Counted from the stretch's first letter, positions 39,857 to 47,790 are shown. The stretch: DNA of 64,000 nt from Sphingomonas sp. SCN 67-18 (GCF_001724715.1 NZ_MEFG01000005.1:51864-115863); one strand, 5' to 3'. A program made the numbers and translations. Notes: generated by a model not told the origin, from the letters alone.

Positions 39857-40359
39857 TGTTCGGCCTGGCTGAGAAAATCTCGTCGGCCATCGGCGCGGCC
39901 ATGGGAGCGGGGCTTCTGGCCCTCGTCATCCTGCTCTCCATCCAGAAGGCGGAAACCCGCCACTGGAAGAAGCAGTACGAGGGCGAGAAAGCCGCCCACG
40001 CGCTGACGGTTGCAAACTACGGCAAGGCCGCTGCCGAGGCAGCCGCCGCCGATCTCGCACACGCTCGCACGGTCGAGACGAAATACGCCACCATCGCCAA
40101 GGAGCAATCCGATGACCTGTCCCGCAAGCTGGAAGCTGCTCGCGCTTCTGCCGCTGATTATGCTCGCCGCCTGCGCACCGCGTCCCAAGCCGATCCCGGC
40201 CGTGGCGCAGCAGCGCATATGTCCGGCGCTGCCTCAGCCACCGGCGATCCTGCTGGATCCGGTGAAGCGGCCGAGCTGGATGCCATGATCTGCGCTGAGA
40301 ACACCGTGAAGGCGCGAGGCTGGCGGGACTGGTGGAATAGGGTGGAGGGCAGCCGCTGA
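39856..40359 (+). CDS. Inner-membrane spanin (Rz-like)
   Basis: 167 residues with one N-terminal membrane helix (AAMGAGLLALVILLSIQKAE) followed by a long periplasmic coiled coil rich in Ala, Lys and Glu (HWKKQYEGEKAAHALTVANY; ATIAKEQSDDLSRKLEAARA). This is the i-spanin plan. An o-spanin-type lipoprotein is encoded within it in another frame. The pair would fuse inner and outer membranes in the final lysis step. ATG at 39856 preferred; ATG 39850 and GTG 39853 are in frame. Confidence 0.8.
   Translation: MFGLAEKISSAIGAAMGAGLLALVILLSIQKAETRHWKKQYEGEKAAHALTVANYGKAAAEAAAADLAHARTVETKYATIAKEQSDDLSRKLEAARASAADYARRLRTASQADPGRGAAAHMSGAASATGDPAGSGEAAELDAMICAENTVKARGWRDWWNRVEGSR
40112..40288 (+). CDS. 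Outer-membrane spanin lipoprotein (Rz1-like), nested in Rz
   Basis: 58 residues wholly inside the i-spanin gene in the +1-type frame. Signal sequence SWKLLALLPLIMLAAC ends in the lipobox LAAC (Cys about residue 21), and the mature protein is Pro-rich (PRPKPIPAVAQQRICPALPQ) as in Rz1. Nested Rz/Rz1 architecture as in lambda. Confidence 0.8.
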   Translation: MTCPASWKLLALLPLIMLAACAPRPKPIPAVAQQRICPALPQPPAILLDPVKRPSWMP

Positions 40360-43300
40360 TGGCTACATCGGTTACACAGTTCGGCGTGACGGCGAATTTC
40401 TCGTCGGACCGCGCGACTGGGCAATATTGCGTTGGCGACTATTGGGTTTCTGGCCCTGCTGAGATCACCTCGATCTCGCCCGGCAGCGCCGAGCTGACGG
40501 CTGCGAACTGGTCGTTCGAGACGATCGCCTGCACCTTTCAGGACAGCGGCGATACGGTCACGCGCTCCGGCAAGCCGCACGGGATGGAGAACGGCGTTGT
40601 CCTGCGCTTCGTCACGATCACAGGCACGACAGGCATTTCCACCGGCATTGACTATTATGTGGTGGGAAAGACCGGATCCACGTTTCAGGTGTCGGCAACC
40701 CTTGGCGGTAGCCCGCTGGCGCTTACCACCAATGGTTCTGGCACCTATCGCGTGAAGAGCATGGATGGGCGCGTGGTGAACGGCACGCAGGTCAACCCGG
40801 GCAATCGGGCTGACGTGGGCGGCGCCATCGGTGCGAACGGTCGGGGCTACAACGGGCACGGCTATGACAACCTTGATCAGGTGGCCTATGTGGCTATCGC
40901 GCGGGATCGCGGCGTCGATATTCCTTATTCTGCCTCTGTGAATGTCGATCCTGGCAAGACCGGGACCGCGCTGGAAGTCGATGAGGGCACGGTCGTCAAG
41001 TTCGTGTCCATCGTGTCGGGCGCGCCGTGGGACATGCAGCAAGCCCAGGGCACTGACATGGTGCCGATCACTGTGGTTCCGGATGGCTACACACCTCCCA
41101 CCGGCGCTTTCCGCCCGCCCGTCGCGGTTGCGGGCAAGCAGTTGGCATGGACAGAATCCATGCTCGACTATTCCGTTCTGCCAAAGCTCGCGCTGCCGGT
41201 AGGCGCGACCATGCCCAATCTGGCGGACACGGCTGCAAAGCTGCGCCGGATGCACACGATCCAATGGACTGACGGGTTGTCGGTTCGACATATCGCGGCC
41301 TCCAACAATCAGGAGGTCTATGGCAGGGACATTGCCCGTTACCTGTCTGATGCGGCGCTGATCCTGTGTCTCGACCTGACCGACGGCCAGAAGCGCGACA
41401 TTCTGGTCAATTTCGTGCAGATGGGCATCGACGTTTGGGGGCGACTTGAAGAAGGCGGCGTATTCCCCGATGCTGGCGGCGGCAGCCATTGGCACAAATT
41501 CGCGCTTTGCCTTGCGGGCGTGGCGCTGCGGAATGCGCCCGGCATCGCAGCCTTGCGCCAGCGATGCGACCCGGCGCTGCTGATCCTGAACGAGGACCGC
41601 CAGTATTTTGAGGTGGACTGGCCGCACATCAACACCACCCAGAACAACAGCATCAGCGACCGGCTTCGCCGCGCCTATGAGGAATGGCAGCGCGGAGAGA
41701 CTGAATGGGCCGACCAGCCTCGCCAGCCTTCCGGCAAGCAGTATCTCGGGGAAAACTGGTCAGCGCCTTATCGCGCCATCGTGGGCAATTCGTCGGTAGG
41801 CATGATGCTGGCCGCAACGAACATCACGGGGCTGCGTGCGCTGTGGGATAATGAAGCGACCTTCCGCTACTTTGACCGGCTCTGGAACATGGAGCAGGGG
41901 GCACTTCAGGCCAGCAACATCGCGGCTGGTGCCGAGATAGGCACGTTCGTTCGCAAGATGCTCGAAGCCTATTGGGACGAGACGCCGACCGCGACCGTTC
42001 CTGCGATTGCATCGGCGCATGTCCGAAATGCGCGCCTGTGGATCACGTTCGATTCGCTGCTGGACTATTATGGCGTCCCCGCGACGAGCGCGTTCACGGT
42101 GCTGGTCAACGGCTCTCCACGCACGGTTTCGGCTGTCACCGACCCGACGACCTTGAGCTACCCGAGCAATTACACGTCGCCGCCCCGTTCACCTATGGTG
42201 TGGGCACACAAGCTTGCGCTTACGCTGGCTTCGGCAGTTTCGCCCGGTGACACCGTGACGGTGGCCTATACTCAGCCGGGGTCGAATCGGCTGGCGAGCG
42301 TGCGCGGCACGTTGATCCCATCCTTCACCGCCACGTCCGTCACCAACATCACCGGACAGGCTGCGGCGAATGCGACGGTCAAGAAGCTGGCCGACAATGG
42401 TGGAACGGCGTGGTCGCAGATCACCGGCAGCTATCCCACCACCTCCATGACGAAACTCTGCATCGTAATGAGCTTCACGGTGGATGACGCGACGGGGACG
42501 CCATCATATTTCGGGAACGCAACAAGTTCCGGGAATTTGATTTGCGATGAGGGGTCGAACCCGTCATTTGGAAGCTTCCGCATTCGTGTCGCGAATCTCG
42601 TCACCTATAACACCTCCGGCACCGCTCCGGGTGTCGGCGCGCATCTCCTTATGTTCGAAGTGGATTTCACTCAGGCTACGATCACCGATGCCTGCAAGAT
42701 GTATCTTGATGGTGTTTCGATCCCCTGGGCAGCGGATGCCATGACGACCTACACATCGGGTACGTTCTCAGTGAACACTATGCTGGGAACCGGCCTCAAC
42801 CTGATGCGCGGATTGACGGCCAGCGGCACAATCGCGAACGGGAAGCTGGAATTTTTCTGGATGAAGTGGGGCACGTCCTCTGACGCCGCCGTGGACATCA
42901 CCAATTCCACCGTCCGCAGCAAGTTCACGACCGTAGGCAATGCGATTGGAGACAATGGCGAAGGTCCGACCGGCTCCCCGCCGAACATCTTTATCGCCGG
43001 ATCGATCGACCAGTATAACAGCGAGGAAGGGGTCCCGAACGCGGGGAGCTTCTTCGGCCTGAGCGCAAAGAAAATGGCCGGGGAGTATCTGGGCACGGCG
43101 AACGTGCTTGCCTCGGTCATCACGCCTGCGCCGCATGTCGTGGGCGATCCGGTGGAGATCCAGCTCACTTCGGACGACTATCTGCCCAGCGGCGTGACCG
43201 TGGCACTTTCGACCAACAAGACCGGCGTGTTCGACTATACTCCTGTCAGCATGGCGCAGGGCACGACCGGCGGACTGGCGGTCTATACCCCGACCGGCGA

Positions 43301-43457
43301 CGTGGGAAATCATACGCTGTCGTTCGTTCCGACCGGGGGGTACGGCGCGCCCGCCAACATCGTTCTCGCTGTCGAGGACGTGCCTGTACCGCCCGATCCT
43401 CCGACTGGCGGCTATGTGCGATCCAGTTTGAGACTCGGTCTGACGCTGGGTCTATAG
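40359..43457 (+). CDS. Large virion-associated protein, possible polysaccharide lyase
   Basis: 1032 residues. N-terminus is beta-rich (TQFGVTANFSSDRATGQYCV). Residues about 290-560 look like an (alpha/alpha)-toroid: NNQEVYGRDIARYLSDAALI, DILVNFVQMGIDVWGRLEEG, GVFPDAGGGSHWHKFALCLA, NTTQNNSISDRLRRAYEEWQ, with His, Trp, Tyr and Asn residues as in alginate-lyase-type enzymes. Next come a SwmB/Ig-like domain (FTVLVNGSPRTVSAVTDPTT), a LamG-like jelly roll (LLMFEVDFTQATITDACKMY) and C-terminal Ig-like repeats. I infer an exopolysaccharide-degrading or carbohydrate-binding appendage; identity is not certain. Confidence 0.6.
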   Translation: MATSVTQFGVTANFSSDRATGQYCVGDYWVSGPAEITSISPGSAELTAANWSFETIACTFQDSGDTVTRSGKPHGMENGVVLRFVTITGTTGISTGIDYYVVGKTGSTFQVSATLGGSPLALTTNGSGTYRVKSMDGRVVNGTQVNPGNRADVGGAIGANGRGYNGHGYDNLDQVAYVAIARDRGVDIPYSASVNVDPGKTGTALEVDEGTVVKFVSIVSGAPWDMQQAQGTDMVPITVVPDGYTPPTGAFRPPVAVAGKQLAWTESMLDYSVLPKLALPVGATMPNLADTAAKLRRMHTIQWTDGLSVRHIAASNNQEVYGRDIARYLSDAALILCLDLTDGQKRDILVNFVQMGIDVWGRLEEGGVFPDAGGGSHWHKFALCLAGVALRNAPGIAALRQRCDPALLILNEDRQYFEVDWPHINTTQNNSISDRLRRAYEEWQRGETEWADQPRQPSGKQYLGENWSAPYRAIVGNSSVGMMLAATNITGLRALWDNEATFRYFDRLWNMEQGALQASNIAAGAEIGTFVRKMLEAYWDETPTATVPAIASAHVRNARLWITFDSLLDYYGVPATSAFTVLVNGSPRTVSAVTDPTTLSYPSNYTSPPRSPMVWAHKLALTLASAVSPGDTVTVAYTQPGSNRLASVRGTLIPSFTATSVTNITGQAAANATVKKLADNGGTAWSQITGSYPTTSMTKLCIVMSFTVDDATGTPSYFGNATSSGNLICDEGSNPSFGSFRIRVANLVTYNTSGTAPGVGAHLLMFEVDFTQATITDACKMYLDGVSIPWAADAMTTYTSGTFSVNTMLGTGLNLMRGLTASGTIANGKLEFFWMKWGTSSDAAVDITNSTVRSKFTTVGNAIGDNGEGPTGSPPNIFIAGSIDQYNSEEGVPNAGSFFGLSAKKMAGEYLGTANVLASVITPAPHVVGDPVEIQLTSDDYLPSGVTVALSTNKTGVFDYTPVSMAQGTTGGLAVYTPTGDVGNHTLSFVPTGGYGAPANIVLAVEDVPVPPDPPTGGYVRSSLRLGLTLGL

Positions 43458-44142
43458 CGCAACGCGCAGCTGGCGCATCCGCTTCGCGCTCGCCTATCTG
43501 GTGAGCGTGGGCGCCGAGCGGCGCTGCTGCCTGGAATTCTGGCAGGAGATGCACAAGGCCCATGACAAGGCGTTCAGCCCATGGCGCGAATTGTGACCGC
43601 GAAGCTGGCTCAGCACGTCGCCCCGGCCACCCCGATCCGCATCCGATGAGCCAGCACCGGGGCCGTTCGTGATTGGCGCCGATGTCTGCAGCACGAACCA
43701 CGAGCGGCCAGCAGGCGTAGCCGATTCCCTCCAGCGCAGAGATGACCGCGTCAGCGCCCCGAGTTCTGAGATTAGCGCTGTTCTCAAGAGCGAACCAACG
43801 AGGGCGGACTTCTCCGATGATCCTGACGGCTTCGAAGAACAGGCCGGACCTTTCGCCTTCGACGCCTTTGCCTTTGGCGTTTGCGCTGCTGATGTCCTGG
43901 CATGGCGGGCTTCCGACAACGATGTCGGGGAGGAAACCGAGGTCGGAAACAAGTCTGGCTGCCGTGAGAGTGCGGACGTCGTCATAGATCGTAACCCCGG
44001 GATTGTTCTGGCCGTAGAGGATGCGACGCCATTCGACGTTTTCGCAGGCGGCGACGGTGCGATAGCCGGCGCGGTGCATGCCGAGGGACCAGCCGCCCGC
44101 CGCCGCGCTGAATAGGTCGAGGACGCGCATCTCCCCGATCAT
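43246..44142 (-). CDS. DNA cytosine-C5 methyltransferase, C-terminus abnormal
   Basis: From the ATG at 44142 (ATGA overlap with the Dam gene) the N-terminal 170 residues are a clear C5-methylase: motif I RVLDLFSAAAGGWSLG, motif IV SPPCQDISS with the catalytic Cys81, motif VI ALENSANLRTRG (ENS120-122), and motif VIII ANHERPRCWLIG. After that the frame yields Arg/Ala-rich sequence without motifs IX or X and runs antisense through the end of the 1032-residue gene. An alternative frame gives SDADRGGRGDVLSQLRGHNS right after CWL, which looks more like the family, so a frameshift near 43645 is suspected. Probably inactive or truncated. Confidence 0.7.
   Translation of the reverse strand: MIGEMRVLDLFSAAAGGWSLGMHRAGYRTVAACENVEWRRILYGQNNPGVTIYDDVRTLTAARLVSDLGFLPDIVVGSPPCQDISSANAKGKGVEGERSGLFFEAVRIIGEVRPRWFALENSANLRTRGADAVISALEGIGYACWPLVVRAADIGANHERPRCWLIGCGSGWPGRRAEPASRSQFAPWAERLVMGLVHLLPEFQAAAPLGAHAHQIGEREADAPAARCAIDPASDRVSNWIAHSRQSEDRAVQARPRQRERCWRARRTPRSERTTAYDFPRRRSGYRPPVRRSCPAPC
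43456..43593 (+). other. Possible small gene or gene remnant
   Basis: A frame without a clear start: RSWRIRFALAYLVSVGAERR, then CCLEFWQEMHKAHDKAFSPW and REL-stop. The composition looks like real protein, more so than the antisense tail of the methyltransferase across the same bases. A GTG at 43501 could start a 31-residue product. Probably the end of a gene lost by recombination at the tail-fibre/accessory boundary. Confidence 0.3.
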
Positions 44143-45038
44143 GCTGCACCCGTGGGGGTGGAGATAGTGCTGACGGGGAAAAGCGTCGGCTCCGATATTT
44201 CCAGAGCATCGGCCGCCGGCGGGTTGATCCACAGGCATTCGGTGCGCGGTGAATTGCGGTGCGCGCGTGCGGCGATCTCTCTCCGGGTCCAACCGGGAAG
44301 CTGGCTGTCATACAGCGGGTCGGGATAGCCGCTCAGCACGATCATGGCCTCGGACCGCCTGCAGGCATCGAGCATCAACAGGTGATCCTCGATCCCCATC
44401 TCGAACGCGTATGTGTGATATCGCTCGCCCGGCTTGCGGGATTTGGTCGAACGCGTCGCCGGCAGATATGGCGGATCAAGGTAGATCATGATCGACGGGG
44501 CGTTGAATCGCTCCAGCAGCTCCAGCGCCGGCTTTTGCTCGATCGTCACTCCGCGCATGCGTTCGATGACGGCCTGCAGCGCGGCCGGCAGATCCGCCCA
44601 TTCACCCGCGACGTTCGTGGTGCCGCTGATCCCGTCCGACCGGAAGCCGGTGGGGCGGTCTATGCGCGCGCCGCCGGTCCCGTGCGCCATATGTGAGCGC
44701 ACGACTGTTCGGCGGGCGCGCTCGATCGGGTCATCTGCCGGCGCGAATGCCGCCTGATATTCGGCCCGCGAATATGGCGTCAGTTCCAGCAGCCTCAGCA
44801 GCTCCGGCGCGTCGTCCGAGCGCAGCACCCGGAACAGGTTGACCAATTCCCCGTCCAGATCGTTGTAGATCTCGTTGTAGGCGCGGGGCTTGTGAAGCAG
44901 CACGGAGCCCGCGCCGCCAAAAGGCTCGACATATTGCCGGTGTTCCGGGAAATGCGAGACGACCCATGGCGCGAGACGGAATTTTCCGCCCAGCCAGCGC
45001 AACAGTGGGCGCGTCGGGCATTCGAAGGCCTCACCCAT
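44139..45038 (-). CDS. Dam-like DNA adenine methyltransferase
   Basis: A 299-residue alpha-class (D12) N6-adenine methylase. Motif order is correct: RPLLRWLGGKFRLAPWVVSH near the N-terminus, VEPFGGAGSVLLHKPRAYNE (SAM binding), YNDLDGELVNLFRVL, then motif IV IMIYLDPPYLPATR near residue 195 and the end VLSGYPDPLYD. It has no restriction partner nearby, so it likely modifies phage DNA against host restriction. ATGA-coupled to the C5 methylase. The C-terminus ends in STPTGAA, encoded by the linker sequence shared by several genes of this operon. Confidence 0.9.
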   Translation of the reverse strand: MGEAFECPTRPLLRWLGGKFRLAPWVVSHFPEHRQYVEPFGGAGSVLLHKPRAYNEIYNDLDGELVNLFRVLRSDDAPELLRLLELTPYSRAEYQAAFAPADDPIERARRTVVRSHMAHGTGGARIDRPTGFRSDGISGTTNVAGEWADLPAALQAVIERMRGVTIEQKPALELLERFNAPSIMIYLDPPYLPATRSTKSRKPGERYHTYAFEMGIEDHLLMLDACRRSEAMIVLSGYPDPLYDSQLPGWTRREIAARAHRNSPRTECLWINPPAADALEISEPTLFPVSTISTPTGAA

Positions 45039-45300
45039 CCGCCCTCTCCCCTGCGCTATCGGTTGGGGTGGGAGCGTCTTGCACGGTCACCGACACTCTT
45101 GGCCGAATGACCGCGCTCTCAGGCACAACTATCTCTGCGCTGATCGGCGGTTCTTCGAACGCTGCCTTGGGCACGACGAGGCGGACGCGGATTGCTATCT
45201 CGCCGCGTGCGAGCTTGCCCGGTCGCTTGGTCGTCCGCTGGATGCCGTATTGCGACATGACGATGTAGCATTCGTCGAACCAGTGGGTTTTGTCCGCCAT
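45031..45300 (-). CDS. Hypothetical accessory phage protein
   Basis: 89 residues from the ATG at 45300 behind GGGAGGCGAGTG. Contains KTHWFDECYIVMSQYGIQRT and a beta-rich GEIAIRVRLVVPKAAFEEPP. Ends with an 8-base overlap on the Dam gene. No family recognised. Confidence 0.6.
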   Translation of the reverse strand: MADKTHWFDECYIVMSQYGIQRTTKRPGKLARGEIAIRVRLVVPKAAFEEPPISAEIVVPESAVIRPRVSVTVQDAPTPTDSAGERADG

Positions 45301-45328
45301 CACTCGCCTCCCTCTGCTGCACCCGTGG
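45296..45328. repeat. Gene-junction linker, copy A
   Basis: 33 bases identical to 46149-46181. On the coding strand it reads end-of-gene (CCACGGGTGCAGCAG), Shine-Dalgarno GGGAGG, spacer CGAGTG and ATGGC. Partial copies occur at 44142-44155, about 45675-45692 and about 47254-47270. Confidence 0.85.
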
Positions 45329-45677
45329 TGGAGAGGACGTGATATGGCGTTCCGCGACGCGCTTCCGGCGGGAACACGTCCAGCGGGTGCGAGTTCAGGA
45401 TCACGTCACTGCCAGGGCGGACGAACTGGATATACTGACTGTTCCAGCTGACCAGATAGGCCGGGTTCCCGCTGACCGCGATCGGCTCACCGAAGCGCGG
45501 GTGAGGTTCCTCGCGGCGGGCGTTCGCGATTTTCAGAAACTGGCCGAACGTCCATCCTTCGAAGATGTCAGCGCGCCACGCTTTCGCCAGCGCCTGGCCT
45601 CTGGATGTCGTGTAATACAGCTCGTTTCCGTAGCCATTAACCGTGACGCGGAACGCTTTGAGGGTGAAATCCGACAT
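45300..45677 (-). CDS. Hypothetical accessory phage protein
   Basis: 125 residues from the ATG at 45677. FTLKAFRVTVNGYGNELYYT and TSRGQALAKAWRADIFEGWT suggest a small alpha/beta protein; PHPRFGEPIAVSGNPAYLVS follows. C-terminus TTGAAEGGE comes from the shared linker. Function unknown. Confidence 0.65.
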   Translation of the reverse strand: MSDFTLKAFRVTVNGYGNELYYTTSRGQALAKAWRADIFEGWTFGQFLKIANARREEPHPRFGEPIAVSGNPAYLVSWNSQYIQFVRPGSDVILNSHPLDVFPPEARRGTPYHVLSTTGAAEGGE

Positions 45678-46153
45678 CACTCGCCTCCCCTGCCATCGAT
45701 GTTGGAAGCTTCCAGCGCATGGATGACAGCCCAACCGGCTGGCTCCATCCACATGTGGCCGTTGCGGCTGGCATAGACCATGTTCAGGCCCGATCCCCTC
45801 CACCGCTGGTCTTCACCTTTGCGGTGCGTCCCAAGGCGCTTGGCGGCCGTAGCGGCGGCCCACCCATATGATTTTCGCGCGCGGGCGCTGACCCATTTAC
45901 CTTTGGGCGATGAGACATGGCCTCGCGCCAGCTCAGCGCGATGGACTGCCGCCAGACATTTCAACAGCAGCAGTTCTGATGCGGTCAACTGATGGGTATC
46001 GATCGAAGCGCACTGTTGGCCAAGGTTAACCAGATGATGGGCCTCAGCCGCGTACGTGCATCCCAGCGCCTTCTTGAGCGCCTGAATGTCCGTGATCTTC
46101 TTGCTGAGCTTGAGCGCCTTTCGGCCAAGCGCGATCCAGTCGTGACTGGCCAT
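45677..46153 (-). CDS. Hypothetical accessory phage protein
   Basis: 158 residues from the ATG at 46153 with the strong linker ribosome site. N-terminal helices with KKITDIQALKKALGCTYAAE and a basic middle WVSARARKSYGWAAATAAKR. The end HMWMEPAGWAVIHALEASNI is compact. It may be DNA-binding given its basic central helix, but no HTH is evident. Confidence 0.65.
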   Translation of the reverse strand: MASHDWIALGRKALKLSKKITDIQALKKALGCTYAAEAHHLVNLGQQCASIDTHQLTASELLLLKCLAAVHRAELARGHVSSPKGKWVSARARKSYGWAAATAAKRLGTHRKGEDQRWRGSGLNMVYASRNGHMWMEPAGWAVIHALEASNIDGRGGE

Positions 46154-46181
46154 CACTCGCCTCCCTCTGCTGCACCCGTGG
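46149..46181. repeat. Gene-junction linker, copy B
   Basis: Second exact copy of the 33-bp linker, joining the 92-residue gene to the 158-residue gene. It supplies the C-terminal TGAAEGGE codons of one gene and the ribosome binding site and start of the next. Confidence 0.85.
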
Positions 46182-46431
46182 GGTTTGGATACGGCCTGTC
46201 CGATCGATGCCACTCGCGGACGGCGGCTTCGAAGATCGCGATGCCCTCACCATAACCCAAGCTGCTCAGGACTTCGTTGGTCAGCAGGTCGAGCATCCGG
46301 TGTGCTTCGTGGCCTTGATGATCGGTGATAATGCGTCGGCATTCGGCCGAAAAGCGATCCGGTGTCATCATGCCGCTTGCCCTCCAATCGATCGGCGACA
46401 TGTCGGCCGACACAGTTATGTCCTCAGCCAT
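46153..46431 (-). CDS. Hypothetical accessory phage protein
   Basis: 92 residues from the ATG at 46431 with CGGAGGCAGGCA before it. ADMSPIDWRASGMMTPDRFS and HRMLDLLTNEVLSSLGYGEG are typical of small phage proteins; ends TGAAEGGE from the shared linker. The upstream gene reads into it in frame only because that gene is frameshifted. Confidence 0.65.
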   Translation of the reverse strand: MAEDITVSADMSPIDWRASGMMTPDRFSAECRRIITDHQGHEAHRMLDLLTNEVLSSLGYGEGIAIFEAAVREWHRSDRPYPNPTGAAEGGE

Positions 46432-47256
46432 TGCCTGCCTCCGCGGCCTGAGCGACTGCGCGGAGAAGCTTCCAACTGATTTGCGTACCATCGTCGGCCG
46501 GACCATTTTCCGGCCGTCTGTCCGCTGAACATGTCCAGTTGATTGTCGCGCCAATCGTGACGATGACCGTTTTGACCAAGGGCGCTGCTGTCTGCTCCGG
46601 CGAAAGGGATAATCATGGGCGACCGCCACGCCCCGAAGCATGTGGGTTTCCGGCCACTGGTTGCCGAACAGTTTACATACATCGTCCATGCGGCGGCGAT
46701 AAGCTTCGCATCCAACCGCCTTCTGCTCTGGCTTGATCCGCTTCAACTCAGGGTCGAACTCTCCGATCCATGCAATGCAGACCCGAGTATATTTTTCGCA
46801 AAGCCGACCAAGGCGGGCGATCGGCCCATTCATGTGCCAGACCGGCATCCCGAGTTCGGTACCAAAAGGCCAGTCGTTCAACAGCCCGTCGTTGAGCTGC
46901 GACGGGGCACCGGGAGCATCGGGGATGATGGCCAGCGCGCCGGGCGAATAGAGGCGCGCCTCCAGCCAATCGAAATAGAGTTTGGAATCCCAATCGCTGT
47001 CGTCCCACTCCATCCCATTTTTGAGCGCAGCTTGCCAGGATGAGTATTTCCCGTTGTCGTATAGCCTCTTAGCCGCGATGCGATCGACGACATTCACCTG
47101 ATCCGGTCGGAAGAAGCTGACCATGAGATTGCGGCCGGTGCAGACATCGACAAGTGCAGCCTCCGGCGTGATCGGTGTTACGTGATAGATATCCGGTCCC
47201 TCTCCAGCCTCCACCCGATCAGCGCGGGCGATGAGGGTTTCGCGGTCAGCGGCCAT
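46416..47256 (-). pseudogene. Uncharacterised phage gene with an internal frameshift
   Basis: From the ATG at 47256 the first 210 residues look intact: SFFRPDQVNVVDRIAAKRLY, SPGALAIIPDAPGAPSQLND, GLLNDWPFGTELGMPVWHMN and YTRVCIAWIGEFDPELKRIK, reaching GVAVAHDYPF. There the natural continuation (AGADSSALGQNGHRHDWRDN, then AGKWSGRRWYANQLE) is one frame away and ends at 46416. The in-phase frame instead gives Arg/Ser-rich sequence and fuses into the next gene. The indel lies near 46620, beside a CCCTTT run. I recall intact relatives in alphaproteobacterial prophages but no function. Confidence 0.7.
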
Positions 47257-47675
47257 CACTCGACTCCCATTGCAGCGTGAGCGCGGAGAGCAGCTGCGGT
47301 GAGGGCGAGCGCGGCAGAGTCGCACCCATTGCCATCACGTCCAATTCCGACGCTGGCGTGATATCCAGTGCAGTACCGCCGGGTAATCTGGTATTCCGGC
47401 CATTCGGGTCCGGGCAGCGCCATTTCGGCACCTTCGACATGGCCTGTGAAATGATATGGATCTGAGCGGCCGCGCAAATGATCGAACGCATCGCGATAGG
47501 TCAGGCCCACAGGCGCGGCATCAACCACCCCAAAAAGCAGCGCGTGGATCTCCGCGTCCAGCAGCCTATCCGGCCCCTGTGCTTGTTCTACCCTTTCAGC
47601 GAGGGCGAGGAGGGATTTTGCGTCACCAGAAAAAGTGGTCCGCAAATGGTCCGCAGGTGCCACAATGTTCGTCAT
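47256..47675 (-). CDS. Hypothetical accessory phage protein
   Basis: 139 residues: KSLLALAERVEQAQGPDRLL, DAEIHALLFGVV, then PEWPEYQITRRYCTGYHASV and a C-terminal Ala-rich helix. The pattern LAERVExAxGPDRxLDAxI is common in phage proteins of alphaproteobacteria. First gene of the leftward operon nearest attR; no clear promoter is visible in the 59 bp up to attR. Confidence 0.7.
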   Translation of the reverse strand: MTNIVAPADHLRTTFSGDAKSLLALAERVEQAQGPDRLLDAEIHALLFGVVDAAPVGLTYRDAFDHLRGRSDPYHFTGHVEGAEMALPGPEWPEYQITRRYCTGYHASVGIGRDGNGCDSAALALTAAALRAHAAMGVE

Positions 47676-47734
47676 CAGTTGCCACTCCGTTCGTGTTCGG
47701 AAATGGCTTAAAGCGGTGGAGCTGGACGGAAATT

Positions 47735-47785
47735 CTTCCTTTACACGGAAGATGTCGGCGGTTCGAGCCCGTCAGCGCCCACCAT
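47735..47785. repeat. attR core, 51-bp direct repeat
   Basis: Identical to 2861-2911. The sequence to its left lacks the acceptor and D arms, so this is not a functional tRNA. Host sequence resumes at 47786. Confidence 0.95.
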
Positions 47786-47790
47786 AGTCC

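Larger units (their letters stand above)
2861..47785. mobile_element. Temperate podovirus-type prophage, about 44.9 kb
   Basis: The element is bounded by the 51-bp tRNA-Val repeats and has an integrase gene abutting attL. Inside are recombination, immunity, replication, packaging, capsid, tail-fibre and lysis modules in a coherent phage order. The capsid and cement proteins, the p19-like portal, the absence of any long tape-measure or sheath gene, and internal virion proteins point to a short-tailed phage of the Bordetella BPP-1 kind. No reverse transcriptase was found, so the diversity-generating retroelement of BPP-1 is absent. At least three genes look frameshifted, so inducibility is uncertain. 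Confidence 0.93.

Noticed and set aside
36268..43457. Diversity-generating retroelement, as in the related phage BPP-1
   Set aside because: No reverse transcriptase frame and no template/variable repeat pair were seen near the fibre genes or elsewhere in the prophage.
47735..47785. A second tRNA-Val
   Set aside because: Only the anticodon-to-3' half is present; the acceptor and D arms are missing, so it is the attR copy.
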